Under the pieces are notes generated by a model. It did not search any database, was not told where the DNA came from, and saw nothing but the letters and a program-made list of their open reading frames with translations. The translations under genes were made by a program, and so were the position numbers. Shown in pieces: positions 9,940-20,688 of a stretch of 33,545 nucleotides of DNA; the stretch's first letter is position 1; each line of letters opens with the position of its first letter. Origin of the DNA: Phialocephala subalpina (Eukaryota; Ascomycota; Leotiomycetes; Helotiales; Mollisiaceae); NCBI GenBank assembly GCA_900073065.1, contig FJOG01000002.1:254082-287626 (forward strand), written 5' to 3'.

Positions 9940-10934
9940 TTAGATTACTAAGATATATCGCCCTTCTCGTATTCTCTTTCTTTGCTTAGGTGACACCAGC
10001 AACAATGGAGCATTCCCTAGCATGTGTATAAATCCATTGGATCTGGAGAAAGACTGGTAAATAGCATCTTCTACCCCCTCCCAGACCCCTCGAATATGCC
10101 CATACACCACGTCTACACTCCCGACTTGAAGCCGCAAATCATAAGTTATGCTGATACGTTGTGACTTTTGCCACTTGACAAGATTTCCGGACATTCGTAT
10201 GTAGAGGATCGTGTGTGCTAGGTGCTCGTTACTGGGTGGCGAAGTCCGCTCATTGGTGAAGGCATTTTGCAATACCCCGACGCAGTAGATCGGCCAAATA
10301 GTCGCAATATCCTCACGAAGCTGTGCATAGACGCGAAGCGGTGTCAAATAACTATCAAACTTGTATGTGCTTAGTCCTCCGATTGATTCTTGGATCTCTT
10401 TGGACGATTCGTCCCCTCGCGCCCAGACTTCGAAATCCCTCGAGGCTTCGCGCCCTTGGCTGCTATTGACTTCTTGGGTGGTGCGCGGTTGCGAAGGCTT
10501 GAGGAATTTGGCTGGCTTGCATTTAAAGGATTGCGCACTAGGGGTTCGTGGAGTGGCGGTGCCACACTTTGTTCTGCGAACATGCCAAATTGGGGCGGTT
10601 CACGAGCGAGTCTTCGACTTGCTCGCTCCTTCTCGTATACCTTTCGTTGTCTTGTGCTGTGATGCTTTGGCTGCAGAACTTCATCCTCGATTGCATCGGA
10701 AGTTCTCTGTTCCTGGACCCTGGCTTGTCTTTTGCGTGTCTTTGGTGGGACGTGCGCAGTATTGTCGGTGGGCTTATTGGGAGCTCGTCTGAGTTGTTTC
10801 GACTGGCGATTGGGCATTGGAGCGTTTGCGGGTGTCGGCGTGGCTCGTTGGGAGGATCGGGTGCCTTGGTTGGCAACGCTTTGGCTCGGCACGGTATTCT
10901 TCGTGATTCTACCGCCACGGGTCTTGCGAGACAA
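9940..10934 (-). pseudogene. Hypothetical basic protein, two frames, possibly frameshifted or spliced
   Basis: On the minus strand an ATG-led frame from 10934 gives a basic Arg/Lys/Pro/Gln-rich, probably disordered N-terminal region with a motif ASRRLAREPPQFGMF. Towards 10450 a second frame takes over and reads smoothly through EVWARGDESSKEIQESIGGL, STYKFDSYLTPLRVYAQLRE and DIATIWPIYCVGVLQNAF to a stop at 9940. The switch could be an intron or an indel; I could not choose splice sites with confidence. No known domain is recognised. Its upstream end coincides with the point where the GMC oxidoreductase loses homology, so the two were probably brought together by a rearrangement or insertion. 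Confidence 0.4.
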
Positions 10935-12281
10935 TGACTTTCTCCTGTGCTTTCTCGAAATCTGTTTTGGCGAGTGAGTTCTTCTTGATTGCTGCGACCG
11001 TGTTTTTGATTTCTTGGGGTGTTGCGACGCTGGCGTAGGAGACGAAGCCCATCATCATGCCTGGACTTGCGTAGACGCCGGATTGGTCCTTCTCGTATGC
11101 ATCTTGTTGTGCTTTGAGGAATTCGTCCCCACGCAAGGCGTCCATCGAGTCGATTCCAGGCTTCAAGTCGTAGAGAAGGCCACCAAGGATATGGTCCTGG
11201 AAGTTGGCGCTAACTTCTTTGTTTTCGATGATACAGGGAATGCCTGCTTTTTGTAGCACCTCGGGATCACCGATTCCAGACAGCTCGAGGATCTGTGGGG
11301 TTTGAATGACCCCTGCGCTGAGGACAATCTCGCGAGATGCTGGGACTTGGTACTTCTGACCACCGTGGATGAATTCGACTCCTTTGGCTGTTTTGTTTTC
11401 AAGGAGGATCTTTATGGCATGTGCTTCGGTGAGTACTTTCAGGTTTGGACGTCGAGCGTTGGGTCTGATATATCCCGTTGCAGCATATGATCTTCGACCT
11501 CGATCTTTGCTTCTGTCGACTGCTCCAAGACTGGAGTAGAATCCCAAGTGGTCGCCACTCCACGCATCTTTGATTGTCCTCTTGGTGCCACTGACCTCAT
11601 AAGCGGCTTCTGCAAAGTCCACTTCGAGAGGCATGTACTCTAACAAGGAAGCAAAATCAATATCTAGTATGGGTAAGTGTGGGTTTCCAACTCACAGTCA
11701 TTGAAACTTGTATGAATGGGACCATTACTTCCATGATACTTCTCAAGTTCGCCGTGAGGATGGAACTGCGGATCCTTCGACTTGAGCTCCGTCTTATCAA
11801 GCGTCTGATGCTTTCTAAAATAAGGAGCAAGACCCTTCCATCCCCAAGATTTGTCTCCACACACCTCTGCCCAACCCTCATAGTCGTTTCGACTCCCCCT
11901 CACATACATAAGATAATTGATAGCAGACGATCCTCCAAGCCCTTTTCCACGCGGCATAGAGTATACCTTCCCGCCCGCATTTGGCTGTAGAGTGGAAGTC
12001 ATGCACCAATCATACTCTTTTCGACCGATGAGTGTTGGATATAGGGATGGTGTTGAGACGTTCGGATCGTCGAGGAAACTCTTTCCGGCTTCGAGGACGC
12101 CGACGGTGATGCTTGGGTCTTCTGTCAATCGTGCGGCGATACAGCAGCCGGCTATGCCGCCACCGATTACTAGAAAGTCGTATTTTTGGGATGTGAATTC
12201 GTCGATGGAGCAGAGAGTGTTTCCACCGTGGCCATTGGTGCCGTTGGTGTGCCCGTTGGTGTGTCCATTGGTGGCAGGCAT
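10909..12281 (-). pseudogene. Truncated GMC-family FAD oxidoreductase
   Basis: Exon 1 runs from ATG 12281 (an upstream in-frame ATG is at 12314) to 11696. The intron has a GTGAGT donor at 11695 and a TTAG acceptor near 11637, and exon 2 runs to a stop at 10909. Visible are the FAD-binding VIGGGIAGCCIAARL, the first GMC signature GGSSAINYLMYVRGSRNDYE and the second signature AGVIQTPQILELSGIG. Related GMC enzymes (aryl-alcohol, choline or glucose oxidases/dehydrogenases) oxidise alcohols with FAD. Homology stops after AQEKVIVSQ (about 10930), so the C-terminal substrate domain with the catalytic His is missing. Joining the best splice sites puts TAG where relatives usually have Tyr (FND-Y-YMP), a second lesion. 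The N terminus has a Gly-His-Thr-Asn repeat and no signal peptide. Confidence 0.75.
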
Positions 12282-13064
12282 GTTGCGGCTGTGACTAGGA
12301 ATGAAGAGACTCAAAGCACAATGGAGACGAGAGAGAGTCCGCGACTGAAATATATGAATTAGATGTGCGAGTAAGGGCGTCCTGCAGGTGAAGGATGTCG
12401 GCTCCCTTTAGGTACTCGAGTACTTCGAAGTATTCACGCAGCAGCGAACCCCGCAGTGCCACCCCCGCAATGTACCCCGCAACTTGATACTGTAGCTCCA
12501 GAACACCAATTGCGGAGAGATGGTCCGCGGTGCTTCTAGACTCGTTGCTTCCTTTGGAGCGAACGGGAAGACTTGAGGAAGTAAGCCTTATTTCCGAGCA
12601 ATTATTCCCTCCAGTCGAGAGAAGAAAATGATTGGTCGCTGCAATGGCCGAAGCAAGACCAAGAGGTGAGCCAATCGCTGCAACTTTACGACTGGCCGGA
12701 TACCATTCAATTCCTGCATCTCCTATCAAGTTCTTATGCAGCGTCAAGTCACGTCAGGTCACCGCCTCGACGCGTTGAAGTTTCGCAATGCCTTTTTTGC
12801 TGTGGAGCTTTCGCTTACGCGAAAAGCCCCCTAATTGACTCGGCTAGGTTCCGAGGCTTGCATTGTCCGTTGGCATGGGATATCATCGCTTGGTACCGGT
12901 ATCCAGAGATTGCATATATGCGTATGCGTTACTTGAGACTACGCCTATGATAGGCTGCGAGAAATTAGGCGGAGTGTGATTGCATGTCGTTCTTCTGAGC
13001 TTGTGAACTCTCAGAGTTCATACTCGTCCTTCATTAGTCTTGTGTCTCAAGCGCAGTTGCCCCA
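12282..13064. other. Intergenic region, GMC promoter side
   Basis: It contains the presumed promoter of the minus-strand GMC gene (an ATATAT word near 12342-12350, then a C/T-rich stretch on the minus strand before the ATG) and the 3' flank of the patatin-DUF7580 gene. The open frames at 12747-12295 (minus) and 12666-12950 (plus) show no domain and are not called. Confidence 0.45.
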
Positions 13065-16000
13065 TCAACCATCCACATCAGGGGTCCAATCCATATCAAT
13101 GATCCACTGTTTCAGCTCCTCGAGTTCATTAACCACCTCTGTATAGATTATTGATTGAAACTCGTTGTTCAGGAAGTCCGCTGATGCTTCTTCCAAACAC
13201 AAGTCGAGGCACTTTCGAACCACCTCCTGGTATCTGGCGCCAAGTTTTCCGTTCACAGACTCACACAATCTATTTGCAAGTCGTACGAAATTGTGTAAAG
13301 GGGCGAATTCAGACCGCGGCCAGGTCATTTGCTCTCCTTCGTGTCGTAAGCTGAGAATTGGCTTTTGGTATGCGACCTCTAGAAGTAGAACAGCTAGGCT
13401 GAACAGATATTTGTTGTGGACCAAACATTCACCTGTCGGTAAGCCTCCCATGCTCATCCCCTGCACGTTGACTTGAATTGCCAAGAACGGTTTGTCAAAC
13501 AGTTCTCGGCGGTGCTTTAGAGACCCAAAAAACACGATATCGTCTCGACTATTCCAGGACTCGTCAAGACATGGTGTTCCTTGGAATTGAAGCATGGTTG
13601 AACATATCTTCTTGGCAAGCTCAATTCGCTCATATGGCATGGTGGGCAAGTACGGGGGGAGTTCATCGCTCCTGGCTTCAGCAAGTGCTTCAGCAAGTGG
13701 TATTGGATCCTTGTTCAACCACGCGAGGGACGCTTCACTGAAATAAACATGATTTTCGTTGCGATTTGATTTTCCAAAGTACCCTAAAAATTTCTTGTTG
13801 TTCTCAGTAGTGTCTTGGTCATACAATTTGAGCCGCGCGCAAAAATTTCGCCGCAGAAGAAAGTCCGGCTTGCCAGGCCGGATTTGAGATGCAGTGGGAT
13901 GAATATGGTGATTGTGATAAGTCTTGTCGCTTGATAAACTCGTTGGGTGCTTATGGCTGCTGGTCCCTGGTTCGACCCCACAGTGCTCCTGTGGCAATTT
14001 ATCCGCATCACTGGAGTCAGGGATAATGGATCTAATGGCAAGCCAATTGGATGACTTGTCCTTCTTGTTGGGATATTGTCTCTGAGAGAGTCGCATCTCG
14101 AAATTAATATAAGGAGGTTCTCCATCTTCGAAAATTGTATGATGCGGGTGCATGCGCAAATGTGCTAGATGTGTGATGTGGTCGGAACAAACTTGAGTGA
14201 GGGATTTGTACAAGCGGCTGGAAGCCCCGCGTACCGTTGCGTAGCCACTTAATCGCCGTTGAGTTTGGCCTGAAGTAGTTCTGGGTGTTGCAATTGAAAG
14301 ACCCTTTGGTCTCTGCAATTCAGAGCTGATGGCCTTGCGAATTTTGGAATTTTGCTGAAGACCGCTGACAGCGGCAGTGAAGCGACTGTTTTGGATAGCT
14401 AGCCCAGAGATCCATCCTTCCAAGCGATCTTCTAAATCTTTCGTTGATTCAAACGTCGGCTCACATTGGTACAGTCTCCATATATTATCGAGCAGACTCT
14501 CTGACTCAATCGTAACATCGAAGAGCTCTTCTTGCAGAAATTGCCCAAGGCCGTCCCACAAAAGCTTCGCTTCTTCATTTCCAATTGCACCTGGAAGTGT
14601 ATCGTAGCCTTTCATTCCGTTCATCCCCTGTAGTTCTGTGACTAGAATGATTGAATTCTGGCGAAACGTGGACTTTTGCGTGTCGAGGCTGAGCCAAAGT
14701 TCAAACCCCTTCAGGCTCAGCTGCCTGAGTTGCGTGCATGATTCAGAGGTGTGAAGGAACATACTGGCAACTTGCAATAGTGAGACGAGGGGAAAATCGG
14801 TTGGTATGGTGCTTGCATTGATTCCTATCTAACTCAGCTCTATTCTCTGTATACACGGTAGTCTTCTGTACCTGTTGGTGTGGAGGTTGGGGATGAAACG
14901 CGGCTAGGTTCCTGGATGGGAACGGGCCCCATTGAATGCACATATGTAATACATTTTGTAAACTTTTCACTATCTCGCGTTTGTGCTCCTCGTAGTCCCA
15001 TTTTCTTGAGGCTGGCAGCGTGTCTTCTCAAGACAGTTGCCGGATTTTCAATGAATGATGCAACCGTCTCCTTCCGCTCAATGTTTTCTGCGTCGTCCAT
15101 ATAGGTCTCTGTCAGAGATATTATGTCTGGTATCTTTTCCCACTCCTCAAGCCCAATTGTTGACATGCCTGGGGTGTTGAACCGGAAGTAGCGTCCTCGT
15201 ATGCCATCACGATCCAGATGAAGTATAACATCATCATGCACCTTTTTGCAGTCCGTCAAACATTCGGTGCAGTACTTCGCCACGCCTACTCGGAACACTT
15301 CCTTCGGGGAAGCTTTTTGTGGGAGAAACCAAGACGTAACACTCCCCAGCAAAGAGGTTTTAGGGATTTCTTGCGCTTGGAGCAGTTGTATTGGATCTTC
15401 TCCGGTACCCAGACTGATCAGACAGCCAACAGGACGGCCCTCCCATATCGAACAAGCTTCATTAAAGGCCTCTCTTGTGGGATTATTCCAGCCGGTCTGT
15501 GCATCACCATACAAAACAGGGCCAATAATGATTGGGGAGAAGAAGGTTGCCGTCGCTGATGTTGCACGGGCTGCCTCCCAGATCTTGCATTTCAAGGCGT
15601 CCTTGGACTTTGTGGGGTACGACCTGAGTCGCACAGCTTGGTGTCCACCCCGAGTGCGTGTTGCAACCACAAACGTCCTACATCCACCAGTCGGAGTATC
15701 AATACTGAAGTCCTCGTATGGTTCGTCTTCGTGGAGGCAGCCAGCTGTGGGCGCAGGAGCTTGAATGATGAAGCGCTTGATTGCGAGTTCCAGGACATTC
15801 GAGTCGAACCCAGCATCACCATTAGAGCTAGATGTGGCGAATGCTATTTCTGCCAGCGTTCTGTAATGAGTAATAGCCTCATCGACCGTCTAAGATATCC
15901 AGTCAGTGCCATGAATACTGAGATCTGGACGCACATGGATCAGGGAATGGGGGAAGACTTACGTAGCGCAGCCGGCCTAGCATGATAGCTATGATTCCGC

Positions 16001-16193
16001 CAGTACTTGTGCCGCAGATTAAATCAAAATACTCGCACGGCTTGATTTCCACGTTGCTAGACCTTGTTGACTGTGAATGATGGATATTCCTACGTACTTG
16101 ATCCATCAGCTCTTTCAGGATGTACAGGGCAGCGATTCCTCGAACTCCACCACCATCGAGCGACAGAAGACGGAGTGGCTCAGCAGACTCCAT
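13065..16193 (-). CDS. Patatin-like phospholipase fused to a C-terminal DUF7580 domain
   Basis: Three exons join in frame: 16193-15963, 15889-14872 and 14770-13065, giving 984 aa without a stop. Intron 1 is GTAAGT..TTAG; intron 2 is GTACAG..CAAG, a weaker acceptor. The N terminus carries patatin hallmarks: oxyanion motif DGGGVRG (residues 13-19), nucleophile elbow GTSTG (Ser63) and catalytic Asp in YGDAQTGWNNP (about residue 206), so a working Ser-Asp lipid acyl hydrolase is expected. After about residue 420 comes a helical region, a disordered Ser/His-rich linker, and a C terminus typical of fungal DUF7580 (CLDESWNSRDDIVFF, then YLFSLAVLLLEVAYQKPI, then YQEVVRKCLDLCLEE). It is transcribed away from the Hsp70-like gene across 303 bp. 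If intron 2 is wrong there would be two adjacent genes, the second starting at Met 14762. I infer a cell-death or defence lipase. Confidence 0.75.
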
Positions 16194-16496
16194 GTTGCAC
16201 TTGTCGACGTCAGCATGAGAATATCACTTGCTTACAACTCTCATAAACTTAACATGACAGCAGAAGGGGGGCGAAGACTCGACAAAATGAATCATGGCAA
16301 AAGTCCTTCGGCGCGTGCGAACCACGAGGCTGGCGGCTGCCCAAAATGAAACCCAACACCGGCACACGGAGAGTTGATTTGACCACGTGGTAATGTCCGA
16401 AGAGATCGTGGCAGGGGTGCTTGTTTCCTCGCCACACCGTAACCTGACACCTCACGATATCCAACTCATGCAGAGAGTCTCTCGCCAAAATGCAAA
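16194..16496. promoter_or_regulatory. Divergent promoter between the patatin-DUF7580 and Hsp70-like genes
   Basis: The 303 bp separating the two start codons must hold both promoters. Near the plus-strand gene lies the 8-bp palindrome CCACGTGG (16383-16390), a CACGTG E-box recognised in fungi by bHLH factors. A shared element here would allow co-expression. The site call is by sequence only. Confidence 0.5.
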
Positions 16497-19400
16497 ATGG
16501 GACCCAAGCAAAGAGATGGACTCAAGCAAATCTCTTCTGGTCAGGGCTTGGGTAGCTCGAAGTCGCCAAAATTTCACCACGTCGACCCCTCTTCTCCCAA
16601 AACATTTCCAGCTTGGCAGCTCTATCGCCGCTCCACTCAATTACTTTCGAAGCTGCGAGATACTCTGACAGATCATGAAGAGAAAGCGATCCGTGATAGA
16701 GCTAAGGATTTAGGAGATGAAGTGATCCGGCTAAGCCTATGGGCAGAGATGGCATCCGAAGAATCAGCTTTTGAAGTGGTCCTGGAACGATTGGACGAGC
16801 TACAGCACGTGATATTCGAGCTTCTCCTAGAAGTGGCAGTAATCACAAGTGAGAGTACGTTGTTAATCATAATGTGGCGTTGCTCCGTGCATTAACTGTT
16901 TGCAGTGCTCGCTTTGTTCTCGCCGAAGGGCGTAGATGAAAACCACATCAAACAGCTTCTGCTTCTGATCAGAGAAGGTCGAGTACGGCTTGACATCGGC
17001 TCCAAGGCAAGCTCAAATCACCCGAGCGAAACCATTCGCACAGAACCACGGATTGATTCTAGAATGCAAGTCCTGATATCATTCTGGGCTCGGCTAGTGT
17101 CCCAACAGCAGGCCAAATCAGCCCCAGATGACGGAGGATCTACGACTAGCACGGTTGAATCCTTTTCGACAATGCTATCTGGCCTGCAAAGTCGCATAGC
17201 TAGGCTAATGGAGCTTCTCCCAACCATAAAGCTATCCATACCCATGACTTGTCTGGTTAATCCACCAGATGGTATCCCTTCCAAGTCGTACCCGCCATTT
17301 TTGAGAAACCATACAGAAGAGGGTCAAAAGGCGGCCAAATCTCTAATTTCATCATATCAAGATATCGGAAATGAGCTATTTCGCCCCACATCTGTACTCA
17401 CTAACTCAAATAGCGAGCACGATCTGGAAGGGATACCAAGTCCTGCAAATGTTAAGACTCCGGAAGCCTCTTCAGGAGGTGCAGAACCGCAAGAAAATCT
17501 TACATCTGGCCAGCTATTGGTGACCAGGTTCGAAACGAGGGGGCCCCCAATGGGCATCTTGGTTGGGATAGATATAGGGTTAACTTGCACTGGTATGATT
17601 TCACTAGTTCAAGGTTGACTTCCACTATACTGGAGCAAAAGCTGATTGTCCCGGGCAGGTGTTGCTATTTGTACTCAACCTCAGCCCTGGAACAGCACAG
17701 TTGTTCTTATCCAGCAATGGCCCGGAACTAGAGAGATAGCGAGTAAGGTTCCGACAAGGATTGCGTATAGAGCTGGCGAAATTGGCATCGACTCGTGGGG
17801 CTTCGAATGCCCCGAGCCTGGAAATGTTGATAGAGGCATGGCAATAAAGGACATGTTCAAATTTTTTCTGGACAACTCATTCCTAGAAGGGAAATTTTCG
17901 CGCCAGCCAGGATCAGCTCCAAGTACAAAAACCGCGAGCCTCTGGTACAAGGACTTTCTGACTGCTCTATTCGATCATGTTATGCGACACCTCCGAGAAC
18001 GCTTGAGGATCGACCTCGATTCCAATAATATCGAATTTATTTTCAGCATCCCGACTTCATGGCAAGCGAACGATAGACTCATTCTCAACTTCCGAGAAAT
18101 TGTGGATGAAGCTGGGTTTGGAACTGCTGGCGATATTATCATGGACCTGACAGAAGGAGAAGCCTCGTCCGTCTTTACCGCAAAGCTACTTGATCACAAG
18201 TTTCAGGTAAGCTGTACTCGATGATTTTAGTTTACATCATTTGTACATGTGCAACTGACTTACGACTCGTCTGTAGGAGGGAGAATCTTTCATTGTTTGT
18301 GATGCCGGTGGTGGGACGACAGTAAGTCTATTCACTAATCATTTCATTCCAACAGTATAAATCTAACTTGCCTAGGACGTTTGTGTTCTTCAAGTCAAAC
18401 GAGTACAGGACGAAATGGTCGAGCTTGAGCTTCTTGACGATCCTAAAGGTTCGTAACTTCTTTGGTCTTGTATAGGCGCATATACTTATGTTGTGATTCC
18501 TTAGCAATTGCTGTTGGGTCTGTTGACATCGATGATATGTTTGAGTCGAGAGCTTTAGAACAGCTGAGAACTTTCATAGGCATACCCCAAGATGAAGCGA
18601 TGCTTCTAGCCCATCAGATCACGAGAGAAGACTTTCAAACTTTCAAGACTGGGTTTGGAGAAGTACCTGATCTTTCACGAATTGTGTACCTAGCCGTACC
18701 AAACTCGACGGAAAGGATCCAGTTAACTCGGTAAGAGAAACTCCATGCCTAGTAGATTTTGTGGCTTATGCACGACTAGTGATCACTTGAAGGATATGTT
18801 CGATTCGCAGATCCGGCAAATCTTCACGTTCATTGATCAAGAGATCAGTTTTCTCCGAACGGTTCGGCCGGATGTTACATTGGTGAGTACTTGTAGTCTC
18901 CAAACACGTCACTCCTCATGCTCCTATCTCCCCCACAGTCCTTTTCTAAGCAGCCCTTTCAGTCGTATATCTTTCTCGCGGGAGGCCTAGGCTCTTCGAA
19001 GTACGTACAAGACGAGCTTGTGGGCCATTATACGAGGCTCAAAGTACTCTTTGCACCTGTACCCGAGGACCTGTAAGTTCACTATACATTCAATTCACTT
19101 CTTGCGTTTTTGCTGATATGAAGCACAGTCCACTCGCAGTGTGCAAAGGCCTTGTTATCGATCGCTTGCAGTTCTTTTCCAACAACCTCCCTGTTATTCC
19201 AATACGATTTTCTAATGCTTCTTACGGGATCTTGTGCAAAGAGATCTACCAAAAAAAGCACGCTGGCCAGCAAAGTGTTAAGAATGATCTCGACGGAAAG
19301 AAGTATGCCGAGAACCAAATAGATTGGTTTGTACTGAGAGACGAGAAACCTCTTTGGCGTCATAGTATTACGAAGTTATACTCACTTATCGTCGATACCG

Positions 19401-19756
19401 CCAAAGTAACGGATAGCTGGAGTTTCAGTGTGGTTCGGTCCACTTTGGAACATTCAAGGTTACCTACTTTTCTGGATGGAAAGGGGGGAGCAAAAGTTAT
19501 GTGTCACGTGATATCGGACTCTGGCACAAGCTTGCATGATTGTGGAACTATTCAGAAGCGTAGATTGATCGGTAAAAGGTTTGTATACTCCCGGGTGGTT
19601 TGCGAGCTATCTGCTATGATTGGTGTCGCCAAAATGGAGTTCACAGGGAGAGTCGTTGGGTATGATAATATGCCTCAAGTGTTCAAAGTACAATGGCCAG
19701 CCGATCCTCAGGTAGAAGACAGTGTCTGTTGTGATCTCATCAGAAGTATTCCATAG
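16497..19756 (+). CDS. Hsp70-like (HSPA12-type) ATPase with a long N-terminal helical domain
   Basis: Nine exons keep one frame for 931 aa: 16497-16848, 16906-17592, 17659-18206, 18277-18321, 18376-18448, 18505-18730, 18780-18882, 18939-19072 and 19129-19756. All introns are GT-AG. Residues 1 to about 330 are helical, then disordered, and match nothing I know. The actin-like ATPase follows: VGIDIGLTCTG (phosphate 1), IPTSWQANDR, CDAGGGTTDVCVL (phosphate 2, interrupted by an intron), and YIFLAGGLGSSKYV (adenosine motif). The C terminus lacks a canonical Hsp70 peptide-binding domain and EEVD-like end, as in HSPA12-type proteins common in filamentous fungi. The key phosphate-binding residues are present, so ATP binding is likely. 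It is divergent from, and possibly co-regulated with, the patatin-DUF7580 gene. Start chosen as the first ATG of exon 1; an extra upstream exon is possible. Confidence 0.8.
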
Positions 19757-19799
19757 CTCATTGTCTCAGCAGAATGAATGTATTGCGTCCAATTCATCG

Positions 19800-20560
19800 G
19801 CCGGACCAATTCGTCGAATAATCATATATTTTTATAAATTTTAATACTTTTCATTAATTATATTGCATTTTATAAACAATTGCCAATCGAATAAATTAGT
19901 TACAAAATACGAATTTTTAATTAAATTTTAAAATTTAAAGTTATTTTAATAAAAGAATTAATTAAATATTTAAATATTTTAATTTCTTTTATTAAATTAA
20001 TTTTTTTTTATATTCTTATAATTTTATTTAAAATCCAAATCTTTTATAATTTAAAATTTAAAATTTTAATTAATTTTTTCCAAAGATTTTATTTTTAATT
20101 CTTTAAATTTTTAAAATAATATATTTTTTATAATTAAAAAATTCTATTCTTAATTATAAATATTTTAGAATTTATAATATAAACGTACTCCTTATATAAT
20201 AGCCTAATAACTCTTTTGAATTTAACGCCCTTTCTAATAACTCTATTGGGTTTAGCGCGTAATCTTTATAAAAATACCAAAATTATTCTTAGTATAAATC
20301 AATTGATTATATAGCTTTTACTATTCTAAATAACTTAAAAACTATATACAACGATAAAGCTCAATTAATTCTATTATATTATCGAGACTTAGATAGTTTA
20401 TATAATTTGCAATTGCGTAGTTATGGTCGCAATTATAGTCGTGGTTTTGGCTACGAGTGGCTACGGCAAAATGCCGGTTCGGGAAGCGGTGAGCCCCCAA
20501 TGCAATCTGCCCACACCAGAAACCTAAGAATGAAATCCTCAAAGGGATTACACTCTTAGG
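19800..20560. repeat. Internal A/T-rich block, remnant of a degraded repeat
   Basis: From about 19820 to 20200 the sequence is almost all A/T, like the window flanks. GC then rises gradually. At about 20203-20259 two imperfect copies of a roughly 31-bp unit lie in tandem, each starting CTAATAACTCT and ending TTTA(A/G)CGC. The second contains GGGTTTAGCG, a 10-mer also found at the left end of the island (about 1185-1194). The edge near 20400-20560 carries simple TTATGGTCGC/TTATAGTCGT-like repeats. I read this as a RIP-mutated transposon relic inside the island. Confidence 0.55.
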
Positions 20561-20688
20561 GTAAGATTGTAAACGGGGTGGATAATGAATTGGATGCAAC
20601 AAATCCAGGGTATATAATAGTATCCTCAATTGTAAATATTTTTGATTCCGACTATCGAGGACTCCGAAAAAGTGAAGCACAACTTACA

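Noticed and set aside
12295..12747. 150-codon minus-strand frame upstream of the GMC gene
   Set aside because: Occupies the expected promoter/5' UTR of the GMC gene and shows no recognisable domain.
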